Shown here: in pieces, positions 28,742-38,506 of the stretch
Layout of the letters: every line of letters starts with the position of its first letter
Position numbering within the stretch: position 1 is the first letter of the stretch
Assembly: GCF_034314045.1 (NCBI RefSeq)
Contig: NZ_JAVIWL010000001.1
Location: 3,038,001-3,102,000, forward strand
Reading direction: 5' to 3'
Source of the DNA: Glaciimonas sp. CA11.2
GTDB taxonomy: Bacteria; Pseudomonadota; Gammaproteobacteria; Burkholderiales; Burkholderiaceae_D
Length of the DNA stretch: 64,000 bases
The notes under the pieces: model-generated
What the model was told of the DNA's origin: nothing
Database searches by the model: none
What the model saw: only the letters and a program-made list of their open reading frames with translations
Made by a program: the position numbers and the translations under genes

Positions 28742-29260
28742 TTAATAACGTGAAATTTGGCCGTTATCGATCCTTACTCGATCACCTACGCGTAAATCCC
28801 CTGGATTGCTGAGATTTATGGTCTGGTAACCGTTGTCGTTCATACGAACGCGCACGTCGTAAGAGGAAGGAGTTTGATTATTACGTTGCTCCAGCTGGTT
28901 TCCGACTACCGCGCCGCCGACCGCACCGCCAACTGTGGCGACTGTATTACCAGTTCCATGACCGATTTGATGCCCCAAGACGCCGCCTAGTAGGCCACCG
29001 ACTAGTGCGCCTGCAATTCCGCGGCTTTGGTTTTCTCCTTGAACGACATCGATGGCATCAACGACGCCGCGGCCGTTATAGGATTGTCGGCTCGATGGAA
29101 TGTTTTGATTGGGCGGATTATATTGATTTGATTGATAAGATTGATTTGGAGGATTGCGGTATTGCTGTCCATCGTATGGGCTGGCGCAAGATGCAAGAAG
29201 AAGGGTCCCGCCGATCACCGTCGAAACTAAAAAAGTGCGGGATATATTGTTGTATTTCAT
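28742..29260 (-). CDS. Glycine-zipper 2TM lipoprotein (SlyB/17-kDa antigen-like)
   Basis: A 172-residue lipoprotein from the ATG at 29260 (AGGAG 7 nt upstream). The signal peptide ends in the lipobox LLASC. An Asn/Gln/Pro-rich linker (about residues 30-65) follows, then a glycine-zipper region (GIAGALVGGLLGGVLGH and VATVGGAVGGAVVGN) that forms a hairpin in the outer membrane. A C-terminal beta domain ends DRVRIDNGQISRY. The family stabilises the outer membrane; SlyB responds to envelope and magnesium stress in enterobacteria. Expression control here is unknown. Confidence 0.88.
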   Translation of the reverse strand: MKYNNISRTFLVSTVIGGTLLLASCASPYDGQQYRNPPNQSYQSNQYNPPNQNIPSSRQSYNGRGVVDAIDVVQGENQSRGIAGALVGGLLGGVLGHQIGHGTGNTVATVGGAVGGAVVGNQLEQRNNQTPSSYDVRVRMNDNGYQTINLSNPGDLRVGDRVRIDNGQISRY

Positions 29261-29390
29261 AGCATCTCCTAAATCCATTGACTAGTCGTGATAGATGAGT
29301 ACGGAATCTCAGTGTGGATTGGTCGTTACCAATCCTCTTCAACGTTAGTGAAAACTAAAAACACTTTTTCTAAATATGCTGCCCTGAAGG

Positions 29391-29468
29391 TCAATGCATA
29401 AAAATATAGATGAGTACTACGATGACTGCCGGTACGCCGAGCAGCCATGCTAAAAAATACTTACCCAT
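29391..29468 (-). CDS. Putative 25-residue membrane peptide
   Basis: A 25-codon frame, MGKYFLAWLLGVPAVIVVLI and then YIFMH, forms a single hydrophobic helix with a short basic N-terminus and a proline break. AGGA stands 8 nt before the ATG. It lies among other small envelope genes on the same strand. Translation is inferred from the ribosome site and the clean membrane-peptide composition; conservation would need to be tested. Confidence 0.6.
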   Translation of the reverse strand: MGKYFLAWLLGVPAVIVVLIYIFMH

Positions 29469-29902
29469 GACGTAATCCTATCGAATCGGTTGGCGAAAAA
29501 AATAACATCACGAATTAAGTTTTAGAGTAAGTTTTAGGGATAAGGAGCTACTAGGTCGCCTCAACGAGCTAATTAAATATAAAGAAAAAGGATTTCTAAC
29601 TCTATCGGACGGGGGCTCTTAATGCTGTAGGACTACGCGAAGTAACCTAGCCGAACGTCAGCCGTTGGCTACGCATTATGATTATCTCGAATACTTATAG
29701 CGTTACCGTTATTACCGTTCGTCCTACTTAAGGGTAGGAGGCTGTCCTATACGGCGAGAAGTAAGAGCGGTCTATTATGAGTATTCAAGATAGCTTAATT
29801 GGACTTAATCTCTCTTAAATTCTGCTACGTAACGTTGATCATTTTGAAGGTTGCCAGAAAGAAATTTCGAACGGATGATTGCAAGGTTAAAAGGAGTTCT
29901 AA
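29469..29902. other. 434-bp intergenic region
   Basis: No gene or RNA is recognised between the 25-residue peptide and the 59-residue frame. Only short hairpins are seen (for example CCTAC..GTAGG near 29733). It presumably holds the divergent promoters of these two small genes. Confidence 0.4.
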
Positions 29903-30082
29903 ATGATGAACAGCAAAAGTGCTTTATTGATGCTAGCCGTTTCTAGTTTGACCGCATTGTTGTTGATGGCGAAGCAAAGACTAGCCCGAGCTAATTCGGA
30001 GCAAAATTTACAGAAAAAAGCGATTACTACCTGGGAAGGCGAGGGTGGAAATCTTCCCGAGAGACATGGTCGGGCGGAGTAG
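29903..30082 (+). CDS. Small membrane-anchored hypothetical protein, 59 residues
   Basis: A 59-codon gene with a perfect AAGGAG six bases before the ATG. The N-terminal hydrophobic segment (SALLMLAVSSLTALLLMA, residues 6-23) is a membrane anchor or uncleaved signal. The short polar tail contains TTWEGEGGNLPERHG. A similar W-x-EGG-N motif occurs in small proteins of other Burkholderiales as far as I recall, but no family name is known to me. Confidence 0.65.
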   Translation: MMNSKSALLMLAVSSLTALLLMAKQRLARANSEQNLQKKAITTWEGEGGNLPERHGRAE

Positions 30083-30373
30083 ATAATCGCGTGTTAGGGG
30101 TGACAAAGAATTCTTCTTCCGGGAAAATTTCGTCAGCTTATTCGTTAGCTTTTATTCAGTCTTACTCAAATCTGGTCCTTAAACGCGCAGGCGCGGTTTG
30201 TTGTGTGCATGTTTGTGCGTGTGCGTGTGCGTTGCGGCCTGATCTGGCATCTATTGTGATGCGCTCGCAGTCAGGCTTTACCACTCCCCTCTCACTCTGG
30301 TTTACGCCCTTGTCCTAAATGATGGGTAACAGGTAAACGGGTGTTAAACAGGTGGTTATTTAAACCGCTTTGA

Positions 30374-31297
30374 CTAAATATTTCGTGCCACGCTTTGAGT
30401 CCAGTAACCAGGTTTAGCGAAGGTTTCTTTCAAGCGATCGATGAAAAATCGTGTTTTAGCAGGGAGATGTCTTTGCTGCGGATATACAGCCATGATGTCG
30501 TAGTGTGGCAGTGCAAACTCATCGAGAACGGTAATGAGTTCGCCGCTGGCTAACTGTGACTGAATTTCCCAGGTAGATCGCCACGCCAAGCCGAGGCTTT
30601 CGCTCACCCATCGATGTAGCAACTCGCCATCGTTACAATCCAAATTTCCTTCTGCCTTAATCACAATCGGCCTACCACCCTGTTGGAAATACCATCCACG
30701 TTGCTGGCCGCCTTGCAGGTTAAACGATAAGCAATTGTGATCTGCTATATCGTCTAAAGTAGCAGGCGTGCCGTTGCGACGCAGATAATCTGGAGTAGCG
30801 CACACTACGCGCCGATTGCTCGCTAGTTTGACCGCAACGAAATTGGGGTCAATTACGCCGCCGATACGAATGCTGATGTCGTAGCCTTCGCGTACCAGAT
30901 CGACCACACGATCAGTGAGATTGAACGAAATTCTCACTTCCGGGTTAGCTGCAATAAAATCCGGTGCATGCGGCGCGACGTGCTTACGTCCAAACGCTGC
31001 TGGCGCCGACACCACTAAATGTCCGGTGGCTTTATGGCGCCCTTCGGAAATAATTTTTTCGGCAAAATCAAGATCTGTCAGTAGCTTACGGCAATGATCC
31101 AGAAACACTGTTCCTTGTTCAGTTAGTGTCAGATGACGCGTGGTGCGATGCATGAGCTTGGTACCGAGTCGCTTCTCTAGCGCATCAATACGCCGCCCTA
31201 ACATGACGGGTGTGATGTTTTGCTCCAGCGCCGCACCGGCCAGACTCCCTTTTTCGACCACACTGACGAGCGCTTCGATTTGTTTCAGCTTGTCCAT
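30374..31297 (-). CDS. LysR-type regulator divergent from gcl
   Basis: A 307-residue LysR regulator. The N-terminal winged helix (residues 1-60) includes GSLAGAALEQNITPVMLGRRIDALEKRLG, recognisable by its SLAGAAL and RRIDALEKRLG parts. The effector domain begins near 90 (GHLVVSAPAAFGRKHVAP), as in the CrgA/DsdC-like LTTR group. It is transcribed away from gcl across a 389-bp control region, the usual arrangement for a regulator of the adjacent operon, so control of glyoxylate assimilation is the natural inference. The effector is unknown. Confidence 0.88.
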   Translation of the reverse strand: MDKLKQIEALVSVVEKGSLAGAALEQNITPVMLGRRIDALEKRLGTKLMHRTTRHLTLTEQGTVFLDHCRKLLTDLDFAEKIISEGRHKATGHLVVSAPAAFGRKHVAPHAPDFIAANPEVRISFNLTDRVVDLVREGYDISIRIGGVIDPNFVAVKLASNRRVVCATPDYLRRNGTPATLDDIADHNCLSFNLQGGQQRGWYFQQGGRPIVIKAEGNLDCNDGELLHRWVSESLGLAWRSTWEIQSQLASGELITVLDEFALPHYDIMAVYPQQRHLPAKTRFFIDRLKETFAKPGYWTQSVARNI

Positions 31298-31423
31298 ATC
31301 TTCCTCCGATTGTCTACTTTACCGCGGATTCCGTACTAAAAGTATGGAATAAGAAGACGAATTGTCTTCTTATCAAACATAAAGTTTGCTATTACGATGT
31401 GCTTTATCGACTTCAATCCTTTA

Positions 31424-31547
31424 GGATTTACGCAAAATCGCCAAAACTGCATTGTGCTTTCTTAGCCGCCCACGCGCCGCGATACGACGTATTGGTTTTG
31501 TCTGAGGGGTGGGCAAATTCAATGTGAGGCTAGTTTTGCGTAAGTCC
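31424..31547. mobile_element. Candidate MITE, 124 bp, TTA target duplication
   Basis: Terminal inverted repeats GGATTTACGCAAAA (31424-31437) and TTTTGCGTAAGTCC (31534-31547) match at 13 of 14 positions. TTA flanks both ends (31421-31423 and 31548-31550), a 3-bp target duplication as made by some IS5-family elements. The middle holds the palindrome ATACG-A-CGTAT at 31482-31492, almost exactly at the element's centre, so a single strand could fold end to end. It contains no coding frame. It lies between the LysR gene and gcl. Confidence 0.6.
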
Positions 31548-31567
31548 TTATCCCAATCAAACACCGC

Positions 31568-31603
31568 GCTCATTGTGTTGCTCATTGTGTTGCTCATTGT
31601 GGT
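31568..31603. repeat. 12-bp tandem repeat, three copies
   Basis: GCTCATTGTGTT is repeated at 31568, 31580 and 31592; the third copy ends GGT. It lies about 85 bp upstream of gcl. It may be slippage-prone or contain regulator sites; the sequence alone does not say. Confidence 0.8.
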
Positions 31604-31686
31604 GAGAGTTGGATAAATTTTCGTTTGGTAACACCTTGATAGCGATGTTTAAGCGGTAACAAAACAATCAACAATCTGGAGGCAAT

Positions 31687-33462
31687 ATGGCAAAGATGAG
31701 AGCAATTGACGCAGCGGTATATGTATTGGAAAAAGAAGGCTGTTTGCAAGCGTTCGGTGTTCCAGGTGCAGCGATTAACCCGCTTTATTCAGCGATGAAA
31801 AAGCACGGCGGCATCAAACACGTACTGGCCCGTCACGTTGAAGGCGCATCACATATGGCCGAAGGCTATACCCGCGCCGCCGCTGGCAATATCGGCGTCT
31901 GTATCGGCACTTCGGGACCAGCCGGTACCGACATGATTACCGGCTTATATTCAGCCCAGGCCGATTCAATTCCTATTTTGTGCATTACCGGTCAGGCACC
32001 GCGTTCACGTTTGTACAAAGAAGATTTTCAAGCGGTCGATATTGAGTCAATCGCTAAACCAGTCACTAAATGGGCGGTCACCGTGCGTGAGCCAGCATTG
32101 GTGCCACGCGTGTTCCAGCAAGCTTTCCATTTGATGCGCTCAGGTCGCCCGGGTCCCGTACTTATTGATTTGCCGTTTGATGTGCAGGTGGCAGAGATCG
32201 AATTTGATCCTGATACGTATGAATCGTTGTCAGTCTACAAGCCGAAAGCTTCCCGCGCACAGATCGAAAAAGCCTTAACCATGTTGGGTGAAGCCGAGCG
32301 TCCGTTGCTGACAATTGGTGGCGGCGTTATCAATGCGGATGCTGCTGAACTGGCTGTCGAGTTTGCTGAATTGACCGGCGTTCCGGTGATTCCAACATTG
32401 ATGGCATGGGGCGCAATTCCTGACGATCATCCGCAAATGGCCGGAATGGTCGGCTTGCAAACCAGCCATCGTTATGGCAATGCCACTATGTTGGCATCGG
32501 ACTTTGTACTCGGTATTGGCAATCGTTGGGCCAATCGCCATACCGGTTCAGTCGAAGTATTTACCAAGGGCCGTAAATTTGTGCACGTGGATATTGAGCC
32601 GACGCAGATCGGTCGCGTCTTCGGTCCTGACTATGGCATTGTTTCGGATGCAAAAGCCGCATTGATCCTGTTTATTGAGGTCGCAAAAGAATTAAAAGCA
32701 GCGGGTAAATTACCTGATCGGTCAGCTTGGTTGCGCGAATGCCAGGAGCGCAAACGCACTATGCAGCGCCGGACGCATTTTGAAAACGTACCAGTCAAAC
32801 CGCAACGCGTGTATGAAGAAATGAACCGCGCATTCGGTCGCGATACTTGCTACATCAGCACGATTGGTTTGTCGCAAATCGCAGCGGCCCAATTCCTGCA
32901 CGTATACCATCCGCGGCATTGGATCAACTGCGGTCAGGCCGGTCCATTGGGCTGGACTATTTCGGCGGCACTCGGCGTCTGCGTCGCGGATCCGAAGCGT
33001 GAAGTAGTCGCGATTTCTGGCGACTATGATTTTCAATTCATGATTGAAGAGTTGGCCGTCGGCGCGCAGTTTAATTTGCCGTACATCCACGTGGTAGTTA
33101 ACAACTCTTACCTTGGTTTGATACGTCAGGCGCAACGCGGCTTTGAAATGGATTACTGCGTACAACTTGCATTTGAGAATATCAATGCGCCAGAGTTGAA
33201 CGGCTATGGCGTGGATCATGTTGCCGTAGTTGAAGGTCTTGGTTGCAAAGCCATACGGGTCAGCAATCCGAATCAGATTCAGGACGCATTTGCGCAAGCA
33301 AAGCGCTGGATGGCCGAGTTCCGCGTGCCGGTAGTGGTGGAAATTATTTTGGAGCGCGTCACTAACGTCGCCATGGGTACCGAAATTGACAACATCAACG
33401 AGTTTGAAGATTTGGCGACTAGTCGTGAAGATGCGCCTACCGCGGTTAGTTTGTTGGACTAA
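31687..33462 (+). CDS. gcl: Gcl, glyoxylate carboligase
   Basis: Thiamine diphosphate enzyme that joins two glyoxylates to tartronate semialdehyde and CO2. The 591 residues match the family. The N-terminal domain contains [20 protein letters not shown], recognisable by [10 protein letters not shown]; Gcl has valine in place of the usual ThDP-activating glutamate in this region. A central FAD-binding domain and a C-terminal ThDP motif [16 protein letters not shown] near residue 440 follow. It starts the operon gcl-hyi-glxR, with AATCTGGAGG as ribosome site. Confidence 0.96.
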   Translation: MAKMRAIDAAVYVLEKEGCLQAFGVPGAAINPLYSAMKKHGGIKHVLARHVEGASHMAEGYTRAAAGNIGVCIGTSGPAGTDMITGLYSAQADSIPILCITGQAPRSRLYKEDFQAVDIESIAKPVTKWAVTVREPALVPRVFQQAFHLMRSGRPGPVLIDLPFDVQVAEIEFDPDTYESLSVYKPKASRAQIEKALTMLGEAERPLLTIGGGVINADAAELAVEFAELTGVPVIPTLMAWGAIPDDHPQMAGMVGLQTSHRYGNATMLASDFVLGIGNRWANRHTGSVEVFTKGRKFVHVDIEPTQIGRVFGPDYGIVSDAKAALILFIEVAKELKAAGKLPDRSAWLRECQERKRTMQRRTHFENVPVKPQRVYEEMNRAFGRDTCYISTIGLSQIAAAQFLHVYHPRHWINCGQAGPLGWTISAALGVCVADPKREVVAISGDYDFQFMIEELAVGAQFNLPYIHVVVNNSYLGLIRQAQRGFEMDYCVQLAFENINAPELNGYGVDHVAVVEGLGCKAIRVSNPNQIQDAFAQAKRWMAEFRVPVVVEIILERVTNVAMGTEIDNINEFEDLATSREDAPTAVSLLD

Positions 33463-33519
33463 GTCACTTTAATCTGCGCTGAAATCATTTCCGCATCATT
33501 GAATAGAAGGGGAAAAAAT

Positions 33520-34299
33520 ATGACCAAACTAGCTGCCAATCTCACAATGCTGTTTACGGAGTTACCATTTCTTGAACGTTTTGGCGCAGCAGCCACAGCC
33601 GGTTTCAAAGGTGTTGAGTTTCTGTTTCCGTATGCATTTCGAGCAGAGGAAATAAGCGATAAATTGCAGACCAATGGCTTGGAATTAGTTCTTCACAATT
33701 TGCCAGCGGGTAACTGGGAAGCTGGCGAACGCGGGATTGCCTGTCATCCGGATCGCATCAGTGAATTCAAGGAAGGCATAGATGAGGCGCTGCGTTATGC
33801 CAAGATACTCGGTGTGAAGCAATTGAACTGTCTGGTCGGCATCGCACCATCCGGCGTCAGTGCGGAAGAACTAAAAGCCACCGTTGTCAGCAATTTGACA
33901 TTCGCTGCAGATAAATTTCAGGCAGCAGGAATTCGTTTGTTGATTGAACCGATCAACACATTCGATATTCCCGGCTTCTACCTCAGCGGAACCCAGCAAG
34001 CGCTCGATCTTATTGCGGCGACTGGGTCGGGCAATATTTTTGTGCAATACGACATTTATCACATGCAACGAATGGAAGGCGAATTGGCAAACACCATCAA
34101 AGCCAATCTTCCCCGCATCGCACATATACAACTGGCCGACAATCCAGGCCGTTTTGAACCCGGTACTGGCGAAATCAACTATCGCTTCCTATTTTCGTTT
34201 TTGGATGAAATCGGTTACGACGGCTGGATCGGTTGTGAGTACAAGCCTAAGGCGGGAACAGTGGATGGATTGGGTTGGCGCACAGCGCACGGCCTATAA
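33520..34299 (+). CDS. hyi: Hyi, hydroxypyruvate isomerase
   Basis: Interconverts tartronate semialdehyde and hydroxypyruvate. A 259-residue TIM-barrel protein of the xylose-isomerase-like family. MTKLAANLTMLFTELPFLERF at the N-terminus and IEPINTFDIPGFYL near residue 143 are typical, with VQYDIYHMQRMEGEL near 170 carrying metal-site residues. The ATG at 33520 follows AAGGGG. It lies 57 bp after gcl and before glxR, the standard E. coli-like order. Confidence 0.94.
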   Translation: MTKLAANLTMLFTELPFLERFGAAATAGFKGVEFLFPYAFRAEEISDKLQTNGLELVLHNLPAGNWEAGERGIACHPDRISEFKEGIDEALRYAKILGVKQLNCLVGIAPSGVSAEELKATVVSNLTFAADKFQAAGIRLLIEPINTFDIPGFYLSGTQQALDLIAATGSGNIFVQYDIYHMQRMEGELANTIKANLPRIAHIQLADNPGRFEPGTGEINYRFLFSFLDEIGYDGWIGCEYKPKAGTVDGLGWRTAHGL

Positions 34300-34380
34300 G
34301 TAAGGCATTTATGTATGTAGCTGATTCATTAGATCGCAAAGTAATGACAGACAATTTTTACCACATCTAGGAGATTTATC

Positions 34381-35268
34381 ATGGCAAAAGTAGGCTTTAT
34401 TGGATTAGGTATCATGGGCGCGCCGATGGCGGAAAATCTGCAACGCGGTGGCCACAAGTTATATCTCCATGATCAAAAAAATCCACCAGCAGCATTGATA
34501 GACGGCGGCGCAACAGTCTGTACGTCCGGTGCAGAAGTTGCCAAACGCGCTGATATCATTATCGTCATGGTACCGGATACCCCACACGTGGAAGCCGTAT
34601 TGTTCGACGATAAAGGCGTAGCCGAGGGTTTGACCGCAGGTAAAGTTGTCGTCGACATGAGTTCAATTTCACCGATTGCCACCAAAGGCTTCGCAAAAAA
34701 AATCAACGCACTCGGTTGTGAATATTTGGATGCGCCAGTTTCTGGCGGTGAAGTCGGTGCCAAAGCCGCCTCATTGACGATTATGGTCGGCGGTTCTGAA
34801 ACTACCTTCAACGACGTTAAACCGTTGTTCGAATTGTTGGGTAAGAACATAACGTTGGTTGGCGGCAATGGTGACGGTCAGACCACCAAAGTGGCTAATC
34901 AAATCATTGTTGCCCTGAATATTCAAGCTGTTGCAGAGGCATTATTATTCGCTTCAAAAGCAGGAGCCGATCCAGCACGGGTTCGACAAGCACTGATGGG
35001 TGGTTTTGCGGCATCGCGCATTTTGGAAGTCCACGGTGAGCGAATGGTTAAACGTACTTTTAATCCAGGTTTCCGTATTGAGTTGCATCAAAAAGATCTA
35101 AATCTAGCGTTGCAAGGCGCCAAGGCACTTGGTATTTCATTACCAAATACTGCTATGGCGCAAGAGCTCATGAATACCTGCGCTGCAAATGGTATGAGCG
35201 GATTGGATCATTCTGCGCTATGCAGGGCAATCGAAATTATGTCGAATCATCAAATTGCTTCTGCATAA
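34381..35268 (+). CDS. glxR: GlxR, tartronate semialdehyde reductase
   Basis: NAD(P)H-dependent beta-hydroxyacid dehydrogenase that reduces tartronate semialdehyde to D-glycerate; 295 residues. The N-terminal Rossmann motif is VGFIGLGIMGAPMAENL at residues 3-19. The substrate signature is LDAPVSGGEVGAK near 117-129, and the catalytic lysine lies in GDGQTTKVANQI near 170. AGGAG precedes the ATG. It follows hyi by 81 bp. Confidence 0.95.
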   Translation: MAKVGFIGLGIMGAPMAENLQRGGHKLYLHDQKNPPAALIDGGATVCTSGAEVAKRADIIIVMVPDTPHVEAVLFDDKGVAEGLTAGKVVVDMSSISPIATKGFAKKINALGCEYLDAPVSGGEVGAKAASLTIMVGGSETTFNDVKPLFELLGKNITLVGGNGDGQTTKVANQIIVALNIQAVAEALLFASKAGADPARVRQALMGGFAASRILEVHGERMVKRTFNPGFRIELHQKDLNLALQGAKALGISLPNTAMAQELMNTCAANGMSGLDHSALCRAIEIMSNHQIASA

Positions 35269-35337
35269 GTGGTAAATTGGGTGCAAAATTATATTCGTAG
35301 CCGCCGGTTTTATGAATAACGTCGACACAATTGAGGA

Positions 35338-35353
35338 CCCGCCTGCGGCGGGC
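35338..35353 (+). terminator. Hairpin after glxR
   Basis: CCCGCC and GGCGGG around a TGC loop form a short G+C-rich hairpin 70 bp after the glxR stop. T-rich DNA follows only about 25 bp later, so termination is possible rather than certain. Confidence 0.35.
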
Positions 35354-35555
35354 CTTAGCTCTTCAGTCACGTTCTTTTTGGTTAGTCTTTTTTGCGGGGC
35401 AACGAACCGTATCAAGAAAGAGTAGCTATTTGGCGGGCTACTCCACTCGTATCTACGGAGCATAAACTCTGTTTAATACAGACGATCGAATACAATTGCC
35501 AGACGATGAAAACGTTTAATTAAATTTTGCTATTCACCACTCAAGGCCACTCAGC

Positions 35556-36845
35556 ATGACTATCCAAACCGCCGCAATTAATCCTCGCCAACTATTATTA
35601 GACATGTACCAAAGCGCCGTCGATGCCGTCAGCGCTGCCAAATGTCTACCAGCCTATTTAGCCAAAATTCCCGCCCCAACCGGTAACGGTCGAACGTTGG
35701 TCATTGGCGCAGGTAAAGGCGCGGCAGCCATGGCAAAAGCAGTAGAAGATCATTGGCAAGGTGAACTAGGGGGATTGGTGGTGACACGCTACGGTCACGG
35801 CGCTGATTGCAAGCGGATTGAAGTGGTTGAAGCATCCCATCCAGTACCAGATGAGGCGGGGCGTCAAGCTGCAGCACGGATACTGGAATTGGTGCAAGGG
35901 CTGACTGAAGATGATTTGGTGCTCTGCCTCATCTCCGGCGGCGGATCGTCATTATTGGCCCTGCCAGCGAAAGGTATCTCGCTGGAGCAAAAACAAGCAA
36001 TTAACAAAGCATTATTAAAAAGCGGCGCAAATATTTTTGAAATGAATTGCGTACGCAAACATCTATCAGCCATCAAAGGCGGTCGATTAGCGTTGGCGTG
36101 TGCGCCAGCGCGGGTTGTGACGCTGATGATTTCCGATATTCCTGGCGACGATCCGGGCGTTATTGCCAGCGGTCCGACACTAGCCGATCCAACGACCTGC
36201 GCCGAAGCATTGGCAGTCTTGAAAAAGTATCAGATCGAGATTCCTGCCGCAATTTTGCAACATCTTGAATCCGGTGACGGGGAGAGCCCAAAACCTGGTG
36301 ATCCAAGACTGGCACGGAATCAACATTACGTTATCGCCACCGCACAGGATGCGTTGGAGGCCGCCGCTGCGACAGCATTGGCAGCTGGTTTGATGCCCTA
36401 CATTTTATCGGATGAAATGGAAGGCGAAGCACGAGATATCGGCCTCGCACATGCCGCACTAGCTCGCCAAATTGCGCGCCGTGGTCAGCCATTTTCTAAA
36501 CCTTGCGTTGTTATATCGGGCGGTGAAACAACGGTCACTGTAAGAGGGCATGGGCGAGGTGGGCGCAATGCGGAATTTTTGTTGAGCCTGGCGACTGCGC
36601 TGGACGGCTATCCTGATATTCATGCCATCGCTTGCGATACGGATGGCATTGATGGGTCAGAGGACAACGCGGGTGCGATCTATCAACCGCAGTCGATGCG
36701 GAAGGCGCTAGAGTTGGGTTTGCGACCTAAGGCAATGCTAGATAATAACGATGGTTATAGTTTTTTTGATGCGCTGGGGGATTTGGTTGTGAGTGGGCCG
36801 ACGAGAACGAATGTTAATGATTTTCGGGCTATGGTAATTTTGTAG
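35556..36845 (+). CDS. ttuD: Hydroxypyruvate reductase / glycerate 2-kinase (MOFRL family)
   Basis: A 429-residue protein with the N-terminal DUF4147 domain (VIGAGKGAAAMAKAVE near residue 51 and LCLISGGGSSLLALP near 128) and C-terminal MOFRL domain (VVISGGETTVTVRGHGRGGRNAEF near 320, seen as GGETTVTV and GRGGRNAEF). The family is annotated both as TtuD hydroxypyruvate reductase and as type II glycerate 2-kinase; the GGG and GGET loops favour kinase activity. In this cluster it would turn glycerate into 2-phosphoglycerate. Confidence 0.88.
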   Translation: MTIQTAAINPRQLLLDMYQSAVDAVSAAKCLPAYLAKIPAPTGNGRTLVIGAGKGAAAMAKAVEDHWQGELGGLVVTRYGHGADCKRIEVVEASHPVPDEAGRQAAARILELVQGLTEDDLVLCLISGGGSSLLALPAKGISLEQKQAINKALLKSGANIFEMNCVRKHLSAIKGGRLALACAPARVVTLMISDIPGDDPGVIASGPTLADPTTCAEALAVLKKYQIEIPAAILQHLESGDGESPKPGDPRLARNQHYVIATAQDALEAAAATALAAGLMPYILSDEMEGEARDIGLAHAALARQIARRGQPFSKPCVVISGGETTVTVRGHGRGGRNAEFLLSLATALDGYPDIHAIACDTDGIDGSEDNAGAIYQPQSMRKALELGLRPKAMLDNNDGYSFFDALGDLVVSGPTRTNVNDFRAMVIL

Positions 36846-37039
36846 GCTCAGGCAATCTTTACCAAATACCGTCACTGCTCCGTGGTGACGCATTAGCTTC
36901 GACATAGGCCGAGCCGACGCAAGAATAAAATAACGCCAACTTAATCCTGTACCAATTTAAAAATACTACCCCGAAAACGCTTGGACCGCTAATAAGTCTA
37001 ACCGAATTCCCCTCTCACAACCCCCAAAGAAAGCCCACC

Positions 37040-38461
37040 ATGCGCCGCCAACGAAAAGCAAAAATCGTCGCCACACTAGGCCCCACTAGTTCCAGCCAGG
37101 AAATGATCCAGGCACTATTCGAAGCCGGTGCAGATGTCTTCCGATTTAACTTTAGTCATGGTAGTCACGCCGATCACCAGGAGCGTTATCGTATAGTGCG
37201 CGAGGTAGAAAAAACTGTTGGTCGTCCAATCGCGATTCTCGCCGATCTGCAAGGACCTAAACTTCGTATCGGTCAATTCGCCGATGGCAAAATTACCCTA
37301 ACCGCTGGTAAGGAATTTACGCTTGATCGTGACACCACTCTCGGAAATAATGACCGGGTTTGTCTCCCACATCCAGAACTATTTGAAGTCATCGCTGCTG
37401 GCCAATCATTGTTGCTCGATGATGGAAAATTGCGTCTAAAAGTACTTGATAGTGATGGTCAGCGTATCCGTACACGCGTGGTAAATGGCGGAGCGTTATC
37501 TGACCGCAAAGGCGTCAATGTGCCGGATGCCGTGTTGCCCATTCCTGCATTGACCGAAAAAGATAAGCGCGATCTGGCGTTCGCACTGGAGTTGGGGGTT
37601 GATTGGGTAGCGCTGTCATTTGTTCAGCGTCCTGAAGATGTGCTCGAAGCCAAAGCGTTGATCGGTGACCGTGCATGGGTGTTGTCGAAATTGGAAAAGC
37701 CAGCCGCCCTCGATCAACTCGACGCAATCGTCCGCGTGTCGGATGCGATTATGGTGGCGCGTGGTGATCTTGGTGTTGAGCTTCCGCCAGAGCGCGTCCC
37801 GGGCGTACAAAAACGTATCTTGCGTGTGTGCCGCCAACATGGAAAACCAGTAGTCATCGCCACCCAAATGCTTGAGTCGATGATCACGATGCCTGTCCCA
37901 ACGCGGGCTGAAGCGTCAGATGTCGCAAGCGCGATTTATGATGGTTCCGATGCAGTGATGTTGTCTGCAGAATCAGCTAGCGGCGCTTATCCGCTGGAAG
38001 CGGTAGAAATGATGAATCGGATTATCGCTGAAGTCGAGCAAGATCCACTTTACCGCAATCTGCTTGATGCACAACAAGAGACGCCGTTACCTAATCGCAG
38101 CGACGCAATTTGTTCCGCACTCCGTGACGTTACGCGCATCGTTGGCGCCAAAGCCACCGTGACTTACACTAGTTCTGGGCATACCAGTTTACGCGCCGCC
38201 CGTGAACGGCCGATTGCACCGATTGTCAGCATCACACCAAAGCTTGCAACGGCACGTCGACTGGCGCTGGTGTGGGGCGTTCATTCGACGATCAGCGACC
38301 AGGTTCATAACGAAAGCGAGATGGTCAAAGCAGCTTGTGAAACGGTCGTCAAAGAAGGTTTTGCTATTGCTGGAGATCAGATCGCAATCACTGCTGGTAT
38401 GCCTTTTGGTCAACCCGGTAGTACCAACCTGTTGCGTCTTGCAGAAATTTGGCCGCAATAA
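37040..38461 (+). CDS. pyk: Pyruvate kinase
   Basis: Transfers phosphate from phosphoenolpyruvate to ADP. The 473 residues include KIVATLGPTS at the N-terminus, FRFNFSHG near 33, the catalytic ISKLEKP-equivalent WVLSKLEKP near 215, MVARGDLGVELP near 236 and a C-terminal allosteric domain. Its place after gcl-hyi-glxR-ttuD suggests a dedicated isoenzyme for carbon entering as glycerate. It is followed 45 bp later by the DUF1185 gene on the same strand. Confidence 0.95.
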   Translation: MRRQRKAKIVATLGPTSSSQEMIQALFEAGADVFRFNFSHGSHADHQERYRIVREVEKTVGRPIAILADLQGPKLRIGQFADGKITLTAGKEFTLDRDTTLGNNDRVCLPHPELFEVIAAGQSLLLDDGKLRLKVLDSDGQRIRTRVVNGGALSDRKGVNVPDAVLPIPALTEKDKRDLAFALELGVDWVALSFVQRPEDVLEAKALIGDRAWVLSKLEKPAALDQLDAIVRVSDAIMVARGDLGVELPPERVPGVQKRILRVCRQHGKPVVIATQMLESMITMPVPTRAEASDVASAIYDGSDAVMLSAESASGAYPLEAVEMMNRIIAEVEQDPLYRNLLDAQQETPLPNRSDAICSALRDVTRIVGAKATVTYTSSGHTSLRAARERPIAPIVSITPKLATARRLALVWGVHSTISDQVHNESEMVKAACETVVKEGFAIAGDQIAITAGMPFGQPGSTNLLRLAEIWPQ

Positions 38462-38506
38462 GTCGTCTTCAGCAACCTCTTTTAAATGATGGATGAGATA
38501 TAACAA

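Noticed and set aside
30091..30318. 75-residue plus-strand open frame
   Set aside because: Driven by a GTGTGCGTGTGC low-complexity stretch, with no ribosome site or family.
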